Shown here piece after piece: positions 23,484-36,109 of a stretch of DNA of 64,000 nt; the first letter of the stretch is position 1; every line of letters starts with the position of its first letter. The notes beneath the pieces are model-generated. The model searched no databases. It had not been told where the DNA came from and saw only the letters and a list, made by a program, of their open reading frames with translations. Source of the DNA: Prosapia bicincta (Eukaryota > Arthropoda > Insecta > Hemiptera > Cercopidae); contig JBAIZL010000003.1 of NCBI GenBank assembly GCA_036971475.1, positions 54,915,842 through 54,979,841 on the forward strand, given 5' to 3'. The position numbers were made by a program, and so were the translations under genes.

Positions 23484-23900
23484 AGGTCAAAAAAAATTTA
23501 TTTGAGTTACTTTAAATTAAATATTTACAATTAATATAAATAAAGTAATATAACTTATGAGTTTAAACAGCTGTTCTAGCACATAACCTATAAAATAAGG
23601 TCAGCTGTTTTATTAAATTATATGTTATCACTTATTTTAAACCAAATGGGACGAAATACCTATGTTGCATACCTTGCTCCTTTTGTAAAATGTTTTCTTC
23701 CACATAAAACTAAAATTAATTCATTAAATTGCACTAATGAATTAATATTTGAAAGAACCGTAATAACATCAAGTGTCATCTACTACGAGTTTTAAAAAAT
23801 GTATTTGAATTTGAGTGGATAAATAAAATGTGTTCTATCAACGATTGAAATTTTGAACAAGAAATATATAAGGACAGTGTAAACTAACAGAAGGAATTGA
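23484..23900 (-). repeat. Short-TIR repeat, AACAGCTGTT class (copy M4)
   Basis: Collinear with 12318-12756: it has AAACAGCTGTTCTAGCACAT, CCAAATGGGACGAAATACCT and the end CTAACAGAAGGAATTGA. The first terminus is eroded. Confidence 0.75.
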
Positions 23901-25887
23901 ATGCAAATGGAACTGAACAAATGTTTATTACTCTTCAGAAGCATTTCTATGTTGACATATTTTACATAAATTATAAACAACATTGCTTCGTAATGCTCTT
24001 ATTATATTCATGAAATCGCACAGAGTTTTGCTATGCCTTTCTCTAAGCTTTCTTTAAAGCGATTAAAAATCAATTTATAACTATTATAAACATTTTATTA
24101 TGATCTAGAAAAATATATTCATCAAAATAGTGAATTACTTAGGTTTGAAAATATTCAAGTACAACTAAGGTGATTGCAACTATTAAACAATAAATTATCT
24201 TTCCCATACATAGTACTAATAAATACATACTAATAATTTTGTTGTTTTTTTTACTGTAGACCTCTATCGCGGTTCCAATCATTTTTTTTATGGGGTAAAA
24301 ACTGTGATTTCAAAAGTTATGCTGAAAATTCATAAACTTCAGATTTGATCAGCTGGTTTTTGCAATTACGTAACATATGATTTCATTTAACAGCTGTTTT
24401 TTTCTTCATTTTAAGGTTATGGTATGTTTATAATCTTATTTAATTTTTCTTTATTAATTAATCTTTCATATTACGTAAAATATTATTTCACTGCAGGAAG
24501 TAGACTTGAGCAGAAATTTATTAACTGTACTATTTTTTTTAATTTAATACATTTTCAATTTAAAATTCAAGTATGATAATAAATAATTATTTATTTCTTT
24601 TAAAGGTTTGTAGGGTTTGAATTTTAAAGAACAGATTATTAATAGTCTTATTTTCATAAAATACTATAATAGTAATTTTACTATCAGCAGTAATTAAAAT
24701 ATAATAAATATTTCTTACAAAATTTCCTTCTGTTGAACACAATTTTGAAATATTATTTTTCCATTTGCTTTTTTATTGGTGTTGTTTTTATTTAACATTA
24801 TCGTGAGTTGAATAAGAAATTTCAGTAAATTGTAAGAATAAATGCCGCTACTATTCTTTTATTCAACTAAAAATAACAAAGACTTTTGTTTCAAATATAA
24901 AGTTTTCACTTAGGCCTACATTTAAACATTTATGTCTTTAGATAGATTTTTAAGACTTAACGCCAATTTCATTTTAAGTCCGGAAAATGTAATAGCGTAG
25001 ACGATAAAAATTTGTAATGATAAAATTCACCGTAAGTGATAAAAATGGAGGATGAAAAAAGTTTTTTTATCTAAGAGGACTAGAAAGAAAGAGGGCAGAA
25101 CGGGTTGTATATATTTAGAAAGATTGAGTGATCTCAAATAAAAAAGTCTTGAACTGGGTCCAGGTAAAAAGATCTGGAAATGGATCCATGTGGAAAGATA
25201 AACATAAATGTAGATCTCTTTTGAGCTCCCTTCAAAGTAAAACAACTCAAAGAGACAGAACGTGTGTGACAAGAACAAAAAAAGTAAAACATGGTAACAG
25301 GCATTCATTTGGGGATCACACAAACAACAGGAGCATGCGCTTAGTTGTGAAGATACGAGTAAAAATAAGAAAGCGTTTATAGAAAAGGAATAACAAATTT
25401 TCTTTTTACGAGATAGTCAAACTATATTTTTAGGTCATGCTAAGGTAGGCTTCGATACTAATTAAACTCATTAAACATTTTAAAATTTAATTTGTTTTTT
25501 TTAACTGAAATTTACCTTAAAAATATAGCTGTGGTAGAATTCAACGATAATAAACTCGTAGCTAAGTGGGTGGCGAGGAAGCCGTAACTTTGTCAATAGG
25601 CCAATAAATGCTCAACAGTTTCAAACAAATTAAACCGATAGGGAACGAAAGTTAATTAAAACTGAGTTTTATTACAACAATACAAAACAAATTAGGACTA
25701 AAAAGTCCTTAACAAAACCTTTTAGAATATTGGTAAACATATTATATTGTTCATAGGCTATATACCCATAACCTATAAATCTTCAACTGTCAATTGGGTT
25801 ATACTAAAGTTCTAAATGTTTTGGCACCACTGTCAATTGGGCTATAGGCCTACTAAAATTATTTTTTTTATTAACTTTTCTGTTATT
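23901..25887. other. AT-rich sequence, nothing assigned
   Basis: A stretch around 24350-24425 (CATATGATTTCATTTAACAG followed by CTG) resembles the interior of the AACAGCTGTT repeat class. Overlapping frames on both strands at 25027-25382 have no motifs. Confidence 0.4.
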
Positions 25888-26420
25888 CAATTCCTTCTAT
25901 TACCTCACACTCTCCTTATATACCTATATCTTATTAAAAATTTCAATCGATAATAACATTACATTTTATTCGTCCACTACAGACCATATACATTTTTTTA
26001 AACTCGTAGTGGACGACACTTGATTTTACTACATTTTTTTCAAATGTAAATTCATGTATTATGTTTAATGAATTATTTTTAGTTTTATATGGAAGAAAAA
26101 CTTTTCACAAAAGGGGCATGGTATGTAATATAATTATTTCGCCTCACTGATTAATTTAATTTAATAATGAGTTAATTTTAGTTTTATATGCGAAACATCT
26201 TTTCACAAAAGGGCCAAGGTATGCAATATGGTTATTTCGTCCTATTCGACTTAAAATAAGTGATAACATATGATTTCATAAAACAGCTGATTTTATGTTA
26301 TAGGTTATGTGGTAGAACAGCTGTTTTAACGCTAAAGTTATGTTACTTTATTATATTTATCGTAATTACTTAATAAAAAGCGACTAAAATAAAATTTTTC
26401 TTTATTAATTTAAGTACCAT
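25888..26420 (+). repeat. Short-TIR repeat, AACAGCTGTT class, internally duplicated (copy M5)
   Basis: Starts CAATTCCTTCTATTACCTCA. It is opposite in orientation to M3 and M4. About 75 bp containing TTTTAGTTTTATATG and CTTTTCACAAAAGGG is present twice (about 26068-26146 and 26168-26243), which explains its extra length. Confidence 0.75.
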
Positions 26421-26889
26421 TTAAATTCTTGATTTATATTATTTGTTTTTACTTGAAATAAATACTTGCACAAAAGCTTTTCAATAACCCTAACAGCTCT
26501 AACGTTTACAAAATTAATGTAGGCCTGTAACTCGATGAAATTTTAAACCGGAAACTATTAAATCGTGACTCTAAACTGCCTGTAAGAAAAGATTCTGAGT
26601 TACCTGTAATAAAGATTATTATAATTGAGGCTACTACTCGGAATAACTGTATTGGCAGTAACAAAATGCAATATATCACCTAATTAGAAAGAAAAGTTTG
26701 GTAATTGTATACAATATATGACTTCACCTCCAATTATTTTCAGGTTTACATTGGGGAAAATTAATTTTTTGTAAATGTAGCAATCTAAAAGTAGAGATCA
26801 AAATTTGAATAAATATACGTAAGTATTAACACAAATCACAAAACCATCTTACATCATTAATAAATAGCTCTTCACAAATTCACAATTAT
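26421..26889. other. AT-rich sequence
   Basis: No feature is recognised. Confidence 0.5.
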
Positions 26890-27091
26890 AAATACTTTAT
26901 TTTCTAACGCGTTTCAATGACTTATATGATCATCATCAGAGGAACTATATAATTACAACAATATCTACTACATAATCACAACAATCTCACTACTGCTACT
27001 ACATAATCACAACATACATTTGATGATGTAAGTACTACATCTGATGATAATTATATAAGTCATTGAAACGCGTATGAGATTAAAGTATTTA
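26890..27091. repeat. Inverted pair with hammerhead-like cores
   Basis: Arm 26890-26939 faces arm 27041-27091, with about 100 bp between them. Each arm reads CTGATGA, T, a weak stem ending GTCATT, GAA, palindrome ACGCGT, then T or A. It follows the same layout as the other PLE-type termini but has poor stem II pairing. The spacer contains a short direct repeat, CTACATAATCACAACA. Confidence 0.6.
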
Positions 27092-28347
27092 TTTAATTTA
27101 TCACCTTTACTCACAATCCAGCTCAAATATAAGAACTATGAGTTTGTGTACAGTTATTTATTAATCAAATCAACTTACAAACCAGCTCAAATATTGTTTC
27201 CAGGTTAAATCAGGTTATGGGTAAGTAATTTTTATACAATAGGTCTATAGCTATTACAATCACGTACAAAATATTCGGTTAAAATGTATTTATTTAAAAA
27301 GAAATAATAAAGAAATTAAATTTTTAGCTTAAGCTAACCAAATTGTTGGCATGAAAGAGTGGCCTATTTTCGCCGCCAGTATAAGGCAGAGAAGTGTCCG
27401 GCTATCGTCAGGAAACCCAATAATCTTCTGAAATAATACTTTATTTATATAGCCTATTGTAAAATAACTGTAGGCCTATAGTAATTAATTGTAAAATAGT
27501 ATAAAATTAAACAAATCTTGTTTTATAAAGAAGCAATGAGTTTGTAAAGTTTCATATAAATTTTCATTAATTTTAGGCCATGTTTGTATTTTTTTTTAAG
27601 TTTTAACAACTATTTCTGGTTCCTCCCCTATTTACGTTATTACAATGTACTTTTAAGTACATATGTTGAATCTAAAAAAAACTCAAGTTCTCGCTTAGTA
27701 TTGTATACAAACGCTAACCTTATTTGTTGATTTATTGTTTTTTTAATGCGTTGAATATTTTTTTTCAAAAACTGTCGCTGAAATGATTTATTGCGATATT
27801 TTTTTAATAATTGAAAGTATACAAATACCTGAAAATAGTTACAAACTGTCGAACTGTTTCTTATGGAACTTCAAGTGCATATTTCATTAAATATGACCTA
27901 TATAGAGTGCCTTCATTTTCACCGTAGAAATGAGGGTGTTTACTATACAGTTTTTTTTTTGACAAATAAAATTTCCCCAACCCTTTGAAACTTAAAAAAA
28001 CGCCTACCAAGTAAACATTACATAGTTGCATTCCGAAATTCCCCTGGCATTCTAGATCAAACCAGACAGAATTAGAAGCTGTAAAAGATAGGGCTCAATT
28101 AAAACCGGAAGCCTCCATAAACACAGTTTCCGGTACAAACACTTCCAATTGTCGCGCAATGACATAACACTTCCTCGTTATATTCCCAGAAGACTAAATT
28201 ATTAGAAATTATTTCGAAAAAAACTCAAAGCGGTAAATAACCCAGATTTTCAGATTTTTTTTCTAGCTTTTGAGACCTATTTTATTCAAAGACGAGAGCT
28301 TGCTTTTTTGTTAAACTTTAAAAATGTGTACGAAACTTGGGATTTTT
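27092..28347. other. AT-rich sequence
   Basis: No gene or repeat is recognised. 27350-27430 is locally GC-richer, without a readable frame. Confidence 0.45.
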
Positions 28348-28755
28348 CAATTCCTGCTATTAGTTCACACTCTCCTTACATATATTTTCTTCAAATTTTT
28401 AATTAATTTTTAACTCAAGGTCAAACACATTTTTCTAAACTTGTAGTGAACGACACTTGATGTTGACACAGATTTTTTATATCAATTGATTAATTTAATT
28501 TAATAATGAGTTAATTTTAGTTTTATATGCGCAACATCTTTTCACAAAAGGGCCAAGGTATGCAATATGGTTATTTCGTCCTATTCGACTTAAAATAAGT
28601 GATAACATATGATTTCATAAAACATCTGATTTTATGTTATAGGTTATGTGGTAGAACAGCTGTTTTAACTTTTATTATGTTATTTTGATTTTATTAATTG
28701 TAATTATTTATTAAAAAGTAACTAATATAGTTTTTTTTTTATAAGTAGGAAGTTA
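28348..28755 (+). repeat. Short-TIR repeat, AACAGCTGTT class (copy M6)
   Basis: Starts CAATTCCTGCTATTAGTTCA. It shares a long, nearly identical stretch with M5 (from AACATCTTTTCACAAAAGGG to AACAGCTGTTTTAAC), then diverges at the right end. Confidence 0.75.
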
Positions 28756-29031
28756 ATTTGCAATTTTTTAAAATATTATTTGTTTAAATTTATTAGAAAA
28801 ATAAATATACACTTTTCGGAAGATTTTTTTGTGATGATAAGATTCACGGAGTGAATTCTCAGATACTTAGGCAAAGGGTTGACGCGTGTTGACCAGATCA
28901 AGACAACATGGTGCTAATGTTTTTATCCACGTAATGCTAACTTAATCCAATTATTCTTATCACAAGTCATCATTGCTCATTCCTGGATATGAATAAAATA
29001 CTAGTAATTGATAAAATAAAAACTACAAGAT

Positions 29032-29085
29032 AGTGAAATAATACTGTGTATATATATATATATATATATACAGTATTATTTCAAA
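29032..29085. repeat. TA-centred palindrome
   Basis: TGAAATAATACTGTG is followed by (TA)n and then its inverted copy, a perfect cruciform-type sequence of about 54 bp. Confidence 0.85.
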
Positions 29086-29124
29086 GTCCTTATTACACAA
29101 AGGACTAGTCATAACTAGTCCTCT

Positions 29125-29340
29125 GTCATGACTAGTTTTTTCCAGAGGACAATTACACTTTTAGTTGGTTATTGAATACGTTAACCCCAGGGGAGCAGAG
29201 AGAAGGGGATTGGAGATACCTCCCCCCCCCTTAAGAAGAATAATAGTCTTAAGTGGAGGTTCTCAAACTGTGATATGCAAACCTTTTTAGGGGATACGCG
29301 GGGCAGGTTAATGAAAAATTAAACCATTTTTATTTCTTTC
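29125..29340 (+). repeat. Detached partial unit of the 340-bp satellite with truncated hAT
   Basis: It contains CCCCAGGGGAGCAGAGAGAA and then the hAT left terminus GTGGAGGTTCTCAAACTGTG, as in the array at 32.28-36.0 kb about 3 kb away. The hAT copy stops at about 29340, where the palindrome region begins. Confidence 0.75.
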
Positions 29341-29371
29341 TGTTTATATATAAGTCTATATAAATATATAT

Positions 29372-29606
29372 ATGTATTTTAAAACAACATAGGTTATTCA
29401 AATACAAGAATATTATTTATTTATATTCAAAGCTTTTCGTTGGTAAACAGTACCAACATCATCAGGAATGAAAAATAAAATAACCATTGCAATACAATAA
29501 TTATTGTAATTTTAATTCCTGATCATGTTGGTACTGTTTGCCAACGAAAAGCTTTGAATATAAATTAATAAATATTCTAGTATTTGAATAACCTATGTTG
29601 TTTTAA

Positions 29607-29611
<5 letters not shown>
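29372..29611. repeat. 240-bp palindrome with two hammerhead-like cores
   Basis: The outer arms are reverse complements (ATAGGTTATTCAAATAC and its inverse). Cores: 29433-29465 on the minus strand (CTGATGA, T, stem GTTGGTA/TACCAAC, GAA, palindrome AAGCTT, T), and 29519-29552 on the plus strand (CTGATCA, same stem with one change). ATTC before the plus core can pair with GAAT after the cleavage base. It is followed by (TA)n at 29610-29655. Confidence 0.75.
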
Positions 29612-29659
<48 letters not shown>

Positions 29660-29691
29660 TAAATATGGTGATATATTTTCTTGTAGTATAG

Positions 29692-29939
29692 TTAATAAAT
29701 TAAAAATATTTCATAAACAAGAATACTTTTAATGAATATATTTATTCAAAGCTTTTCGCCGATAAAATAGTATCAGCATCTTCAGGAAAATTATTATCTA
29801 ATAAAATTTATTATTTAATCTAAGATTTTATTAGATAATTATTTTCCTGAAGATGCTGATACTATTTTATCGGCGAAAAGCTTTGAATAAATATATTCAT
29901 AAAAAGTATTCTTGTTTATGAAATATTTTAAATTTATTA
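29692..29939. repeat. 248-bp palindrome with two hammerhead-like cores
   Basis: Arms 29692-29790 and 29842-29939 are near-perfect inverse copies. Each carries CTGAAGA, T, stem GCTGATA/TATCGGC, GAA, palindrome AAGCTT, T (29752-29785 on minus, 29847-29880 on plus). It is related to, but clearly different from, 29372-29611, so it is a separate subfamily. Confidence 0.75.
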
Positions 29940-30594
29940 TATATATACTCGACTCGCAAATCAAACGATTTTCTTAATTTACATTAATCGAAATAGATTC
30001 ATGTTATACTGATTGAATATTGATCATGTTAATATGCACTTAAGACTGGAAAAAACTACCTAATTTTTTAAATTTAATCTTCTTTAGGCACGAATAACAC
30101 TTTTTCTAACAGAAGTAAAATCCCAGAAATAAAACGTCATAAGGAGGTCATCTTAAAGACCTTTTCCCGTCAAATCGAAGATGCTCGGATTATCCCGAAA
30201 TTTTTCAAAAGTTTAACGAAACATTATTTTACAAATAATAGCTGATTTTGTTTATACTAGAGGATATTTAAAGGTTATGTTTAAAACACAGTTAAACGAA
30301 ATTTATTATTTTATCAGCAATATCGTGTATTTGATTAATTTAAGTGGTAACTAATGATTTTAGTTTTTATTATTCATAGGTTATGTTAATTATTGTTTTG
30401 TATATTAACAGCAAGTTGAAATGTATGATAATTGTAAAGTTAATAACCTCGAAAGAATCCAAATAAAAATACAATTTATAAACGAAACTAAGAAATACCC
30501 ATGATAAATATGCTACATGATTCAATAAGCAAGTCGAAATAATTAGTAATCACAACATGTAAGTCAGTAAAATGCAACATTTTACTTCTAAAGT
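29940..30594. other. AT-rich sequence
   Basis: Nothing recognised. Confidence 0.5.
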
Positions 30595-30645
30595 GTCATT
30601 ACTGATGATGATAAAGTCAACGCTGAAACACGTTTGATGTAAAAA
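30595..30645 (+). repeat. Single eroded hammerhead-like terminus
   Basis: CTGATGATGATAAAGTC is followed by GCTGAAACACGTTTGATG. The core box and GAAA are present, but the palindrome after GAA is imperfect (ACACGT) and no inverted partner is seen. Confidence 0.35.
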
Positions 30646-30732
30646 AAAGATTCATCGGTAGTCTATTCTAGTTTTATTATTAAATAAATTACCTTGGCTC
30701 ACATGTCAAGCTCGTACCTTATTTATAAAACC

Positions 30733-31180
<448 letters not shown>

Positions 31181-31890
31181 TATACGGCCTTAATAATTAA
31201 GTTATGGTTGTGTAATCACACAGATCTCACTTTTACAACCCAAAGACTATTTCAGAAACATTTTGAAAGCGAATATATCGTTACTATTAAATTTAAACAA
31301 ATAAAAAATTTGAAACAATTTAAATTTTCTCGAGAATTAGCTTTGAAGAAATTTTTCTCTATTAGGAAATTTCTTAAACAAAAACCCTAAACACATAGAT
31401 AATTTTAAATAACCTAATTTTACATTTGAAAAGATATTTCAAATCTATTAGAACCCCCTCGACTAAACAATGTTCTTTACGAACTGGCTTTTTTACATAT
31501 GATTCTGAAATTTGGGGCAAACAATAGGCTTACTGAAATCGTTATTTTGAGGAGGGGGAGGGAGCTCGTTCTGATGAAAGGTCTTGTAAAATCTTTCAAG
31601 AAAAGACTTACAACCTTTAAAATTCGTTTGTAATCATTTGAAAAATGAATATTTATATTTTAAACAAAATATGCAACGAACAATAAACTTAAGGATCTAC
31701 AAAAATATTTAGAAACTTGTAAATACTTTAATCCTTCCTTATACTTAAACAAAGCTTTATATACTTAAACGAAGTGTCTGTAAATAAAACTACAAACTTT
31801 TTATAAAAATAAAGTTTAAAAAAGCTGGCAATTTAATAAGTAAACAAATGCTATTTTCTCACCTCCCCTCGAAGTTGATGTTATAGGATG
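31181..31890. other. AT-rich sequence
   Basis: No gene is recognised. Confidence 0.5.
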
Positions 31891-31990
31891 ATATTACGGC
31901 CTGAGACTAGCAACATCCGACCCGCCCTGCCCTGGTTGCCCTAGCAACTCCCGCCACCCCGCGAGCTCCCGGGTTTCCCGCGCTTTAATA
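31858..31990 (-). promoter_or_regulatory. GC-rich island with X-box, probable promoter / 5' UTR exon
   Basis: About 100 bp is strongly GC-rich (31895-31985), unlike the surroundings. A perfect palindromic RFX/X-box, GTTGCCCTAGCAAC (pattern GTNRCC N2 RGYAAC), lies at 31935-31948. On the minus strand, the sequence leaving the island ends GGGGAG followed by GTGAGA at about 31871-31866, a plausible splice donor for a non-coding first exon. The downstream gene is not identifiable here. Confidence 0.4.
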
Positions 31991-32279
31991 AAAATCTAAA
32001 CAATTTCCCTTTGTCCCTGCACAAATACTGCGACCCTGTATCTCATGACAAGAGTTTTTAATATATCCGAAAACATTTACAAGGTAAATAACGTTGATTA
32101 GTTTTTAAAAAAATGCTTCTTTGTGATCTGTTACGAGAATTCTACTCAAATTTCGAAAACATTTAATATATAATAAACCACTCTATTAAAATGTTCAGTT
32201 TTTATATATTAGATATTTTGGAACACTAGTATTTGTAGAACATTAATTTTTTATATAAAATCTGATACTCAGAATCTAT
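31991..32279. other. AT-rich spacer
   Basis: Nothing recognised. Confidence 0.5.
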
Positions 32280-33084
32280 GGTTTCTTATTTTACCCAGTC
32301 TGCGACTAGGTTTTTCCAGAGGACAATGACGCTTTTAGTTGGTTGTGAGTACGTTGACCCCAGGGGAGCAGTGGGAAGAGAGGTATTGGAGTTAATTCAG
32401 AGAATAATAGTTCATAACGTCATTTTAATGTATTATGGGCTAAAAACTAACTTTACATTGAAATGTTGTGGAACAAATTAATTTCATCTCACTCTCACAA
32501 GTAAATTCAAATACCCCTTTATAATTTAAAGTTAGGTTTGATTCAAAATGAGTTAATGGTGATCTTAGAGCTGTTAATAAATGTGAGTCTGAAGAGAGCT
32601 TCAATGTATGAGAGTCAAGGTCCCTTATTACCTGATTTTACCAAGACTGGGAGTGGATCTATGACATCTTAGGACTATGAAGCTTTCAGTTGGTCGACCC
32701 CAGGGGAGCAGTGAGAAGGGGATTGGAGTTAATCCAGAGAATAATAGTCCATAGCACCATTTTAATGTATTATGGTAAAAAAATACTTTACATTATACAG
32801 TTGTGCAACAGATTAATTTTATTTCACTCACAAAGGTATTTAAATACGCCTTTATAATTTAAAGATAGGTTTGATTCAAAAGAAGTTAATAGTAATCTTA
32901 GAGCTGTTAATAAATATGTATAAACAAAGCCTGCAGAAAGCTTCAATGTGTGTGAGTCAAGGTCCCTTATTTCCTGAGTGGATCTATCTGAGAACTATGA
33001 CGCTTTCAGGTGAATGACCCCAGGGGAGCAGAGAGAAGGGGATTGGAGTTACCCCCTCCCCTTAAGAAGAATGATAGTTCATAG

Positions 33085-33795
33085 TGGTGGTTCTCAAACT
33101 GTGGTATGCAAAACTTTTTAGGGGTTACGCAGGCAGGTTAATGAAAAACTAAGCCATCTTTATTTATTTCTGTTTCATAATCACAAGGTTTAATTTAATA
33201 CAGGAACCTAATTGAATACTTGTGTGGTCGAGCTACATAGAACCAACACTGAAGACCAGTATAAGAGAATACTTTCCACCTGCAGACAAAATGTTGTGCT
33301 GGGTCTGTGACCACTTTTCCTTTGGTGCTATTAAAACTTTGAGCACCCTGACATTATTCCAGAAGAAACAACTGATTAAACTATCTTGTGATCCAAATTT
33401 TTAAAAAAATTTAGTGCTACATTGTTTGATTTTTGGATCGATGTTGGAAAGGAGCACCAGGAACTTTCAAATACAGGTATAAAGATTCTTATTGGGTTTT
33501 CAACTACATACCTATGTGAAAGAGGGTTTTCGAGCTTAACATATCTAAAAGGTAAGTACAGAACAAGCTTAATGTTGAGGACGATTTAAGGTTGTACTTA
33601 ACAAAACTTGAGCCGAACATTGAGGAACCATATAAAAAGAAGCAAGCTTGTCTCTCTCATTCATTTTATTAAATGCTTTTCAAATATGTTATGTTTTTTA
33701 TGTAAAAAAGTGTTTTTAATTTAATGCCCCCAGTTATGCCAAATTTTAATTTTTCATAAAGGAGGACCATCTTTGAAAATGATTGACAACCCCTG
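33085..33795 (+). mobile_element. Internally deleted hAT element inside satellite unit 3
   Basis: Ends: TGGTGGTTCTCAAACTGTGG on the left, and GACAACCCCTGA on the right (inverse TCAGGGGTTGTC), typical hAT terminal repeats. Flanks 33077-33084 (GTTCATAG) and 33796-33803 (ATCTATGG) are a decayed 8-bp duplication. The plus strand keeps transposase pieces: YIEPTLKTSIREYFPPADK (33228-33290), then, after a frame change, YLCERGFSSLTYLKGKYR and NKLNVEDDLRLYLTKLEPNI (about 33505-33640). The CERGFS..T..K.KYR..L motif is the hAT C-terminal dimerisation domain of the SCAND3/ZBED5-like group. The catalytic domain is missing. Confidence 0.85.
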
Positions 33796-34494
33796 ATCTA
33801 TGGTATTATTTTAAGTTATTATGAACTAAAAACTTGCGTTACATTGGACCGTTGTACAACATATTCATTTTATTTCACTCTCACAAAGAAATTTAATACC
33901 CCTTTATAATTTAAAGATAGGTTTGATTCAAAACGAGTCAATAGTAATCTTAGAGCTGTTAATAAATGTGTGTAAACAAAGCCTGCAGGAAGCTTCAATG
34001 TATGAGAGTCAGGGTCTGTTATTACCTGATTTTACCCAGACTGGGAGTGGATACATTTGAGGACTATGATGCTTTCAGTTGGTTGACCCCAGGGAAGCAG
34101 AGAGAAGGGGATTGGAGTTATTTCAGAGAATAATAGTTCGCAGAGCTATTTTAATGTATTATTTGCAAAAATACTTTACATTGGACAGTTGTGAAACAAA
34201 TTAATTTTATCTCACTCTCTCAAAAAAATTCAAATAGACTTTTATAATTTAAAGATAAGTTTGATTCAAAACGAGTTAATAGTAACCTTAGACCTGATAA
34301 TAAATGTGTGTAAACAAAGCCTGCAGAAAGCTTCAATGTATGCGAGTCAAGATCCCTTATTACCTGACTTTACCAAGACTGGAAGTGGATCTATCTGAGA
34401 ACAATGGTTTCAGTTGGTTATTGAATACAGTGACCCCAGGGGAGCAGAGAGAAGGGGATTGGAGCCCCCCCTTAAGAAAAATGATTGTCTATAG

Positions 34495-35172
34495 CGGAGG
34501 TTCTCAAACTGTGGTATGCAATACTTTTCAGGGGGTGCCCGGGCAGGTTAATGAAAAATTAACATCTTTATTTATTCCTGTTTCCTAATCACAAGGTTAT
34601 AATTTAATACAGGAACCTAATTGAATACTTGTGTGGTCGAGCTACATTGAACCAACACTGAAGACCAGTATAAGAGAATACTTCCCACCCACAGACGAAA
34701 TGTTGTCCTGGATCGGTAACCGTTTTCCTTTTGATGTTATTGAAACTTTGTGCACCCTGACATTATTCCAGAAGGAATAACTGATAAAACTATCTTGTGA
34801 TCCAAATTTTAAAAACAATTTAGTGCTACATTGTTAGATTTTTGGATCGATGTTGGAAAGGAGCACCAGGAACTTTCAAATACTGGTGTAAAGATTATTA
34901 TTGGGGTATTCCACTACATACCTATGTGAAAGAGGGTAGAAACAAGCTTAATGTTGAGGACGATTTAAGGTTGTACGTATCAAAACGTTAGACGAACATT
35001 GAGGAACCATATAAAAAGGAGCAAGTTTGTCCCTCTTATTCATTTTATTAAATGCTTTTCAAATATGTTATGTATTTTATGTAAAAGGTTTTTTAATATA
35101 ATGCCCCCAGTTACGCAAAATTTTAATTTTTCATTAAGGAGGACCGTCTTTGAAAATGATTGACATCCCTTG
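34495..35172 (+). mobile_element. Second copy of the hAT element, satellite unit 5
   Basis: Same element as 33085-33795. Left end CGGAGGTTCTCAAACTGTGG, flanks GTCTATAG (34487-34494) and ATCTATGG (35173-35180). It lacks about 25 bp that the other copy has in the CERGFS region and has further stops. Because the insertion point in the unit is identical, it derives from unit duplication and not from a new insertion. Confidence 0.85.
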
Positions 35173-35430
35173 ATCTATGGTATTATGGACTAAAAAACTT
35201 ACATTACATTTTATTTCACCCACAAAGAAATTTAAATACCCCTTTATAATTTAAAGATAGGTTTCCGTCAAAATGAATTAATAGTAATCTTAGAGCTGTG
35301 AATAAATGTATGTAAACAAAGCCTGAAGAAAGCTTCAATGTATGTGAATGTGAGGACAATGCTTTTAGTTGGTTGACCCCAGGAGAGCTGAGAGGAGATT
35401 GGAGTTCCCCTCCTTAAGAATAATGTTAGT

Positions 35431-35677
35431 CTATAAATGAAAAATTAAACCATCTTTACTTCTTTCTGTTTTATAATCACAAGGTTGTAAGTAAATAATG
35501 GTATCTAATTGAATACTTGTGTGGCCAAGCTACATGGAACCAACACTGAAGACCAGTATAAGGGAATACTTCCCACCCACAGACAAGAAGTTGTGCTGGA
35601 TCCGAGACTTTCCGTTTGGTGGTATTGAAACCTTTGAGCACCCTGACGACATTCCAGAAGGAGCAACTGATTGAACT
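35431..35677 (+). mobile_element. Third, truncated hAT copy, satellite unit 6
   Basis: Only the left-central part of the same hAT is left, with remnants of the EPTLKTSIREYF-type coding segment. The left terminal repeat and the whole right half are deleted, with satellite sequence resuming at about 35680. Confidence 0.75.
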
Positions 35678-36109
35678 AGGGAGTCAAGACTGGGAGTGGA
35701 TCTATCTGAGAACAATGACGTTTTCAGTTGGTTATTGAGTATATCAACCCCAGGGGAGCAGAAAGAAGGGGATTTTGGAGTTAACCAAGAGAATAATAAT
35801 TAACAGTATCATTTTAATGTATTATGAGCTAAAAAAATACTTTACATTGTACAGTTGAGCAACAAATTCATTTTAACTCTCACAAGAAAATTCAAATACC
35901 GTACATTTCTATAATTTAAAGATAGGTTTCCTTCAAAACGAGTTGATAGTAATCTTAGAGCTGTTAATAAATATGTGTAAACCAAATCTGCAGAAGGCTT
36001 CAATGTACTTGATTTCGTTTGAGAGAGGTTACATATTTAAAGAAACTTCTGACAAAGCCCCAAATAGCCTAACTACAGTTTATATTTATGAGAAATCCTT
36101 TGTAACATA

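Larger units (their letters stand above)
32280..36005 (+). repeat. About 340-bp tandem repeat, seven units, some with hAT insert
   Basis: The marker GACCCCAGGGGAGCAG (or variant) occurs near 32356, 32695, 33016, 34085, 34432, 35375 and 35746. After subtracting the hAT inserts, spacing is about 320-370 bp (about 265 bp for one deleted unit). Units share GGGAGTGGATCTATCTGAG, CCCTTTATAATTTAAAGATA, GTAATCTTAGAGCTGTTAAT and AAGCTTCAATGTATG. Divergence between units is moderate, so the array is old. Units 3, 5 and 6 carry the hAT copy at the same internal position; units 1, 2, 4 and 7 do not. No unit codes for protein outside the hAT remnant. Confidence 0.92.
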
